A program made the translations under genes and the position numbers. 64,000 nt of DNA from Flavobacterium pectinovorum (lineage in GTDB: Bacteria; Bacteroidota; Bacteroidia; Flavobacteriales; Flavobacteriaceae). Positions 58,987 to 64,000 of this stretch are shown one piece after another (the stretch's first letter is position 1; each line of letters opens with the position of its first letter). Location of the stretch: assembly GCF_900142715.1 (NCBI RefSeq), contig NZ_FRBX01000003.1, forward strand, positions 496,001-560,000. The letters run 5' to 3'. A model generated the notes under the pieces. That model was not told the DNA's origin. It was given only the letters and a program-made list of their open reading frames with translations, and did not search any database.

Positions 58987-59892
58987 ATGGCAAAAAAACA
59001 TTTTTGTTATCTGATTTTAGCAATTATTATTACTTCTTGCTCTACAAATCCTTATAAAACTACAGAGAAAGCCTACGACCAACAGCTTAAAACTTTAGAA
59101 AATCAAATTACAAGTAAAGAAGCTCAGCCAATACCTGCTGTTAGCCCTGTAGTTATTGACACTACTTATGCGCAGCAATTAGGTATTATAAAAGATACCT
59201 TATCAAAAACGGGATCAACTGCTTTATTGAATGGTATAAACACAGAATGGATTGGTACTGTAAATTTTAATTTAAGAAAACCAAGTTTTATTATTATTCA
59301 TCACACCGCTCAAGATTCTGTACAGCAAACTATAAACACTTTTACAAAAACTAAAACACAGGTTAGCGCACATTATATTATTTCTGAAAATGGAAAAGTA
59401 GTGCAAATGCTAAATGACTATTTAAGAGCATGGCATGCCGGAGCATCAACCTGGGGGAAAAATACAGATTTAAACTCTAGTTCTATTGGTATTGAGCTTG
59501 ACAATAATGGTTTTAAACCTTTTACTGAAGCACAAATAAGCAGTTTAGTTGCGCTTTTGACAAAACTGAAAAAAGACTATAATATTCCAACTCAAAATAT
59601 TTTAGGTCATGCTGATATTGCTCCAGGAAGAAAACAAGATCCGAGTGCATTGTTTCCATGGAAAACCTTAGCAGAAAAAGGCTTTGGAATCTGGCCAGAC
59701 GAAATTTTGGAAGAAGCGCCTTTTGATTTTAAAATCGAACCAGCTTTGCGCATTATTGGTTACAATACTAAGAATCTTACTGCAGCAATTCAGGCTTTTA
59801 AATTACATTATATTCAAACAGATGCAACATCTGTGTTAGATCGAAAAACGATTGACACCATTTATTCGATTTATAAAAAGCAACTTCAATAA
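58987..59892 (+). CDS. N-acetylmuramoyl-L-alanine amidase lipoprotein (Amidase_2)
   Basis: 301 residues. Lipoprotein signal with Cys18 (IIITSC). Amidase_2/PGRP zinc site: His in FIIIHHTAQDS, His in LGHADIAPGRKQDP, with catalytic Lys/Asp of that motif; also LRAWHAGAS and SIGIELDNNG. Cleaves the bond between muramic acid and the peptide stem in the cell wall. The C-terminal ~70 residues look like a peptidoglycan-binding (PG_binding_1-type) helix bundle (AAIQAFKLHYIQT). Followed by a terminator. Confidence 0.9.
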   Translation: MAKKHFCYLILAIIITSCSTNPYKTTEKAYDQQLKTLENQITSKEAQPIPAVSPVVIDTTYAQQLGIIKDTLSKTGSTALLNGINTEWIGTVNFNLRKPSFIIIHHTAQDSVQQTINTFTKTKTQVSAHYIISENGKVVQMLNDYLRAWHAGASTWGKNTDLNSSSIGIELDNNGFKPFTEAQISSLVALLTKLKKDYNIPTQNILGHADIAPGRKQDPSALFPWKTLAEKGFGIWPDEILEEAPFDFKIEPALRIIGYNTKNLTAAIQAFKLHYIQTDATSVLDRKTIDTIYSIYKKQLQ

Positions 59893-59913
59893 TACATCAT
59901 TAACATAAAATAT

Positions 59914-59948
59914 AAAAGGCGTTTCTAAAATTTAGAAACGCCTTTTTT
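59914..59948 (+). terminator. Terminator after the amidase gene
   Basis: AAAAGGCGTTTCTAAA pairs with TTTAGAAACGCCTTTT around a one-base loop; followed by further T. Strong. Confidence 0.93.
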
Positions 59949-60218
59949 GTTTGCTAGAAGTTCGCCACGAATTACACTGATTTTCAAGAATTTAAAATGT
60001 GGGAATTTTGTCATAGATTAAATATTATCCGCTTAGTTTACATTAGAAAAAGAATAAGGAAATTGCTTCGCTGGTTCGCTATCGCTCGGGTCTTGATAAA
60101 AGCTCAACACTAAGAAGAGAATCTTTTAATCATTTAATCTGTGGCAAAAAATTCAACACAATGAATAGCATCTTTCTCATCTTTTAATTTGTGCAAAAAA
60201 AATAAGCATAAATAAAAA
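59949..60218. repeat. Decayed repeat region between amidase and porin
   Basis: No ORF of size. Contains a decayed GCCACGAATTAC half-copy (59963-59974), a GC-rich word (aaattgcttcgctggttcgctatcgctcgggtc, 60061-60094) that resembles dispersed Flavobacteria intergenic repeats, and a right half of the GCCACAGATTAA family (about 60126-60146). Nothing else recognised. Confidence 0.5.
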
Positions 60219-60250
60219 AGCTGCCAAAACATTAGTATGTTTCGACAGCT
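60219..60250 (-). terminator. Terminator of the porin gene (minus strand)
   Basis: AGCTGTCGAAACAT pairs with ATGTTTTGGCAGCT (with two wobble positions) on the minus strand, followed by a T-run (plus 60211-60219 is A-rich). Lies 33 bases after the porin stop. Confidence 0.75.
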
Positions 60251-60283
60251 CCAAAAAAAAAAAAAAAATATCAATCTTTATCT

Positions 60284-61378
60284 CTAGAAAGAGTATGTTG
60301 TAGCAATTAGCGCATAGAATGAGCCTCCTGTTGGTAAAGCATCTTTATCTAAAAAAATATCTTCTGATGATGCATCATATCTTAACTCAGGAATTATTGT
60401 TAGTTTTCCAACTTTATAATTCAATGAAACTGTATTTGCAAAAACGCTAGTTCCTGTTAATGTTCCTAAACTTGGAGCAGCATCTTTAGCATCAAAATAT
60501 TCTATTCTATATGCTAAAAGCAAAGATGGTTTAAATGAATAATTAGCATATCCTACTAACGAAAACCATTCTCCGTCTAAAGTACTGTCAAAATCATTTT
60601 TAGTTTTGGCATACGTTGCATTAAAACCAAGACCGAAACTATCACTTATTGTTTTTGAAGCGGTTAAATCAAACTGAGTTTTATTTTCATCAGATGGTAC
60701 AACTAAACTTCCCGGCGTAGGGTTAGTACTGCCTGTTGTAAAATTCAAATAAGCACTTCCTGTTTCTCCTATATAGCCCAATTGTCCTATATATGTTTTT
60801 TGGCTTGAACCGGCATCCATTGCTGATTTAAAATCAGTTGGATTTGTTATTCCAAGCATTGCCGTAAATTTTCCTGCGGTATATTGTGCTTTTACCCCCG
60901 TATTAAAGAATGGCCCATATGAAAATGCATAAGACATGCTATAGTTTTTATTATCGACTGCATCTAATACTTCATAACCTATATGTGTACCAAAACTACC
61001 GGCTACTACTTTAAATTCTTCTGTAATCTGATATGTAAAATATAATTGTTTAATTAAAAATTTTGCGTTAATATCTTTATCTGTTGTTTCATTATATGAA
61101 AATTCTCCTGCTCTTTTTCCGAAACCTAAATCGACGAAAACAGAAGCTTTACCAAATGTGTGTGATGCTTCAACAGAAGCCATTCCTAATTCGAATGAAT
61201 CTTGTGAGTTGGTAAAGCTCGTTAATCCGTTCATTTGTTTTGAAAAATCATACTTATAATATGCATCTGCAGATCCTCCCCAGGTCGTTGCAGGTGATGT
61301 AGCTGTTTCAGTTTCGTCTTGTGCAAAAGCAAAAGAACTGGTTAACATCGCGGCTAAAATGTGAAAAGCTTTTTTCAT
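60284..61378 (-). CDS. Outer membrane porin
   Basis: 364 residues from the ATG at 61378: MKKAFHILAAMLTSSFAFAQ is a good signal peptide. The frame is open upstream to 61453, but those 25 residues precede the signal and are probably untranslated leader. Mature part has alternating strands (WGGSADAYYKYDFSKQMNG, ASVFVDLGFGKRAG, FKVVAGSFGTHIGYEV, YANYSFKPSLLLAYRIEYFDA) ending in ATTYSF, an outer-membrane C-terminal signal. Looks like the OprO/P-like or DUF-type porins of Flavobacteria; solute unknown. Confidence 0.82.
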   Translation of the reverse strand: MKKAFHILAAMLTSSFAFAQDETETATSPATTWGGSADAYYKYDFSKQMNGLTSFTNSQDSFELGMASVEASHTFGKASVFVDLGFGKRAGEFSYNETTDKDINAKFLIKQLYFTYQITEEFKVVAGSFGTHIGYEVLDAVDNKNYSMSYAFSYGPFFNTGVKAQYTAGKFTAMLGITNPTDFKSAMDAGSSQKTYIGQLGYIGETGSAYLNFTTGSTNPTPGSLVVPSDENKTQFDLTASKTISDSFGLGFNATYAKTKNDFDSTLDGEWFSLVGYANYSFKPSLLLAYRIEYFDAKDAAPSLGTLTGTSVFANTVSLNYKVGKLTIIPELRYDASSEDIFLDKDALPTGGSFYALIATTYSF

Positions 61379-61917
61379 TTTTAAATTGGTTTTAGTTAAT
61401 AATTGATTCTGGTTAGTTAAATCTTTATATATGTATGTAATACTATAAGCCACTTCTAAAACCTCTTTTTCCCCTTTAAAACCTCTTCATTTTCATTAGC
61501 GAATTTATTAACTTTTGTATGAGTAAAAGAATTGATATCTGTTTTTTTGACGTTTTAGATAAAGAATTATGGATTACAAAAATTATTTTAACAATAATCG
61601 TGATTTGACATTTATAAAGATTTATTTTTGAAAATTCAATAACGGTTTTTAGTAAAAATCCATTAAAAAAACATGGTCAACAACAAAACTGAAGCCATAA
61701 ACAACCAAAAAACATCTATAAAAAGAAACAAAAACTATTACACCCCATAAAAAATAGGGGTGTGTGATTTTTAATTAAAATAAAAGAAAAATAATACCCC
61801 CTGAAACCTAAGCTTTATCGGTTATTTTTTTTAATTCAAAATTCTTACAAAATAAATTCAGCCTTAAACTCCAAAAAATGCTTTATGAATGTTATTTATA
61901 AACAAAAGACAAACAAA
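61379..61917. other. AT-rich gap upstream of the porin and downstream of the GH5 gene
   Basis: About 540 bases with no supported gene. Very AT-rich; includes a short pyrimidine-rich stretch near 61455-61490 (ctctttttcccctttaaaacctcttc) and a run with two short CCCC tracts at 61742-61800. Presumably the porin promoter and long leader lie here, but I see no clear TAnnTTTG with a -33 element on the minus strand. The size of the gap suggests regulation of the porin. Confidence 0.4.
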
Positions 61918-61943
61918 AAGCCTGCTCAAAAATGAACAGGCTT
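61918..61943 (-). terminator. Terminator of the GH5/GH27 operon (minus strand)
   Basis: AAAGCCTGTTCA pairs with TGAGCAGGCTTT (one mismatch) on the minus strand, loop TTTT, then TTTTG. Lies 24 bases after the GH5 stop. Confidence 0.85.
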
Positions 61944-61967
61944 TAATTATAAAATAATATACAGAAA

Positions 61968-62933
61968 CTATTCTTGCGAATTGTACCTTCTTAAAAACTC
62001 GCGAACTTTAATTCCGGATTCTTTTAAATCTTCTTTTTTCCATTTTCCTTCAGACTTCGCTGATTTATTCAGGATAGAACAAGTTTCATCTTTATCCGAT
62101 ACAGACCATGTTATCCAGCTTAGTTTACGTTCTTCCATCCAATCAATATATTCCTGCCATGCCTGATAATTTAACGGTCCATCGCCGGTCGCCTCCATTC
62201 CTGCAGATTCTGAAACGAAAATAGGCAATCCACTTTTTATAGCTTCATCCGTTTTTTCCCGTAATTCTTTTCCGTGCGTAGCTGCATAAAAATGCATGGT
62301 ATACATTAAATTGCTATATCCTTTTATAGGATCTGCCGCAGGGAGATTAACATCCTGATCCCAATGTGGTGAACCAATCAAAATTATATTATTAGGGTCA
62401 TTTTCTCTTATTACCTTAATTACCTCTTCGGCGTAAGCCTTAATTTCCGGCCAGGTTTCATGATCGGGCTCATTAAAAATCTCATAAATTACATTAGGGT
62501 ATTTCGCATATTTTTTAGACATTTCTGCAAAGAATTCTTTGGCTTCTTTTAAATTAACATTATGACTATGCCAGTCAATAATTACATATATATCTGATTT
62601 TATTGCTCCCTTAATAACCGCTTCAATTTTTTCTTTTGAAAATTGTGGCTCTTTCATATAAGACATTTGCCCTAATTCAATACCCATTGCGGCACGAACA
62701 ACATTGCAGCTAAAATCTTTTTTAAGCCACGCGACTGCTTTTTCATTATAAAATCTTGGCCACATGCTATGCCAGCCAAAACTCATTCCTCGAAGTACAA
62801 TCGGATTATTATTTTTATCGACCAACTGTGTTCCGGAAACACTAAGCTGACCATGCTTTTTTACAAATTGTGCATTTGAAAAATAAAAAATCAACAAGAA
62901 AATAAAAGTAAAAAATTTAGTTTTTGATTTCAT
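61968..62933 (-). CDS. Glycoside hydrolase family 5 (endoglucanase/mannanase-like)
   Basis: 321 residues with a signal peptide (MKSKTKFFTFIFLLIFYFSNAQ). GH5 landmarks: WHSMWPRFYNEKAVAWL (substrate-platform), NVVRAAMGIE, YVIIDWHSH, acid/base Glu155 in YEIFNEPDHETW, nucleophile Glu242 in FVSESAG, and YTMHFYAATHG. The DWHSH and FNEP spacing fits the GH5_2 cellulase-type subfamily, but an exo/endo or mannan preference cannot be read. It follows the GH27 gene by 10 bases, so both act together, probably in the periplasm. Confidence 0.9.
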   Translation of the reverse strand: MKSKTKFFTFIFLLIFYFSNAQFVKKHGQLSVSGTQLVDKNNNPIVLRGMSFGWHSMWPRFYNEKAVAWLKKDFSCNVVRAAMGIELGQMSYMKEPQFSKEKIEAVIKGAIKSDIYVIIDWHSHNVNLKEAKEFFAEMSKKYAKYPNVIYEIFNEPDHETWPEIKAYAEEVIKVIRENDPNNIILIGSPHWDQDVNLPAADPIKGYSNLMYTMHFYAATHGKELREKTDEAIKSGLPIFVSESAGMEATGDGPLNYQAWQEYIDWMEERKLSWITWSVSDKDETCSILNKSAKSEGKWKKEDLKESGIKVREFLRRYNSQE

Positions 62934-62943
62934 TATAATTGAT

Positions 62944-64000
62944 TTACGGAATTAATCTCAGTGTAATTACATCGTGAGGTGCCAGATCTGAAACGAAGTT
63001 TTTCTTTGTATTTCCAACTTCTTTATTTTTCCAAAGATCTTTTAATTTAAAAACTGTCTTGCTAAAATCAGCTTCATAACCAAAATCTGCATCCTTAATA
63101 ATATGTTTTTTCCAATCGAAATTGATCTTTTTAGCAACATCGCTTCTGTTTAAGAAAGTTACAGCCCAATTTCCATCCGATAAAGGTTTAACCCAAACTT
63201 CTAATCCATCTTCAGCTGAATATTTAAATCCCTGAATTCCTAATTTATCCTGATTAACAGCAATTAATTCTTTATTAGTCAAAATTGCCAATGTTTCTTT
63301 TGACATTTTTCTGAAATCGTTTCCCGCAACAAGAGGCGACGCCATCATACACCACATTGAAAAATGCGATTTATCTTCGGTATCATTCATTTCGTTGCCA
63401 ACTTCCATCATGTCAAAATCGTTCCAATGGTCGGGACCGGAATATTTACGAATGTCTTTTCGCATTTCGACGATTTTCATAAATCCCCAGGATGACCAAT
63501 TTTCCGGATGTTTAAATTCACAATCAAAGCAAGGATATATGTCTCCGGAGATTCTCCAAAGATTTCCAACTGGTTTTCCCCATTCCCAAGGCTGATTGTC
63601 TCCCCATTCGCAAAGACTAAAAACAATTGGTCTTCCGGCAGTTTTAAGCGCGTTGCTCATTGTTGTGTATGCTTCTGGCGCGGTAATTCCTTTTGTATTA
63701 CACCAATCGTATTTTAAAAAGTCTATTTCGAGTTTGGCATAAAAACGAGCATCCTGATATTCGTAACCACGTGTTCCGGGATAACCGGCACAGGTTTGAG
63801 TTCCCGCGCAATTGTACAAGCCAAACTTTAAACCTTTGCCGTGAACATAATCGATTACGGCTTTCATTCCGTTAGGAAACTTTACCGGATCTGGAACCAA
63901 ATCTCCGTTAGCATCGCGCTCTTTGGTCATCCAGCCATCATCTAGTACAATATAATTGTATCCTGCAGCTGCCATTCCCGAAGAAACCATTATATCAGCA
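62944..64000 (-). CDS. Alpha-galactosidase, GH27 (5' end outside window)
   Basis: Frame is open to the window edge (A-D-I-M-V-S-S-G-M...), so the real start lies beyond 64000; about 351 of an expected ~400-plus residues are visible. GH27 clan-D features: YNYIVLDDGWM, FGLYNCAGTQTCAGYPGTRGYE, nucleophile Asp in FLKYDWCNTKG, acid/base Asp in WRISGDIYPCF, and the C-terminal DGLEVWVKPLSDGNWAVTFLNRS beta-sandwich. Removes terminal alpha-galactose. With the GH5 gene it may serve galactomannan or similar polymers. Confidence 0.92.
   Translation of the reverse strand, partial: ADIMVSSGMAAAGYNYIVLDDGWMTKERDANGDLVPDPVKFPNGMKAVIDYVHGKGLKFGLYNCAGTQTCAGYPGTRGYEYQDARFYAKLEIDFLKYDWCNTKGITAPEAYTTMSNALKTAGRPIVFSLCEWGDNQPWEWGKPVGNLWRISGDIYPCFDCEFKHPENWSSWGFMKIVEMRKDIRKYSGPDHWNDFDMMEVGNEMNDTEDKSHFSMWCMMASPLVAGNDFRKMSKETLAILTNKELIAVNQDKLGIQGFKYSAEDGLEVWVKPLSDGNWAVTFLNRSDVAKKINFDWKKHIIKDADFGYEADFSKTVFKLKDLWKNKEVGNTKKNFVSDLAPHDVITLRLIP

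Noticed and set aside
61379..61453. N-terminal extension of the porin
   Set aside because: Adds 25 residues before a clear signal peptide, which would block normal export.

Overview
The window reads as a chromosomal segment of a Flavobacterium-type Bacteroidetes (close in flavour to F. johnsoniae). The basis is: AT-rich DNA; no Shine-Dalgarno sequences before starts; promoter elements of the Bacteroidetes form TAnnTTTG, often just upstream of genes; a protein with a type IX secretion (T9SS) type B C-terminal domain; a SusC/FecA-style TonB receptor with an N-terminal carboxypeptidase-regulatory domain; 2TM-domain proteins; and CtaA, RimO and ProRS of Bacteroidetes type. No phage, plasmid, CRISPR array or classical insertion sequence is visible.

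Layout. 1-8528: a tryptophan operon in order trpE(partial)-G-D-C-F-B-A, all on the plus strand, interrupted by a lipoprotein, a GNAT acetyltransferase, a GGCT-like protein and a nitrilase-family amidase, and peppered with hairpin-forming intergenic repeats. 8577-9126: a small toxin-antitoxin pair whose toxin is frameshifted. 9199-13947: a TetR regulator and a tripartite multidrug efflux operon (TolC, HlyD/EmrA, EmrB) behind tandem operator palindromes. 14039-18437: yaaA, then a GxxExxY (PDDEXK_3) gene in a repeat-bounded unit wedged between a promoter and cca, then a small membrane protein and heme A synthase. 18554-25303 (minus): a TonB receptor, two small secreted proteins, a LytS-type histidine kinase fused to a 2TM domain, three free 2TM proteins and a LytTR response regulator. 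25442-31744: mostly housekeeping or orphan genes (DinB, maltose acetyltransferase, VOC, ClC channel, HPP protein, pRiA4b-ORF3 protein, four-helix protein, nucleoid-associated protein). 32185-33670: a TetR/SDR pair with matching operators. 33820-41152: a GAF protein, an HD-PycTM protein, and a very large lipoprotein joining a metallophosphatase, a FAM20/HipA-like kinase region and an outer-membrane barrel. 41325-51781: a lipoprotein, a possible kinase-like protein, an ABC exporter, a T9SS substrate, TypA, and a PAS histidine kinase with a receiver protein. 51938-54205: rpsT, three tRNA-Glu genes, proS. 54307-61378: cell-surface proteins, RimO, an amidase and a porin. 61968-64000: GH5 and GH27 glycosidases, the latter cut by the window end.

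The most unusual items are: (i) the phosphatase/kinase-like/barrel protein at 37418-41152, divergent from an orphan HD-PycTM protein with no cyclase nearby; (ii) the GxxExxY unit, whose right-hand repeat supplies the GTG start codon of cca; (iii) the cluster of four 2TM domains around one LytS/LytTR pair; (iv) at least nine families of palindromic intergenic repeats, one with two copies that share identical 28-bp arms but have different spacers; and (v) a structured-RNA-like element at 26011-26096. All functional statements come from reading motifs by eye; no database search was run.
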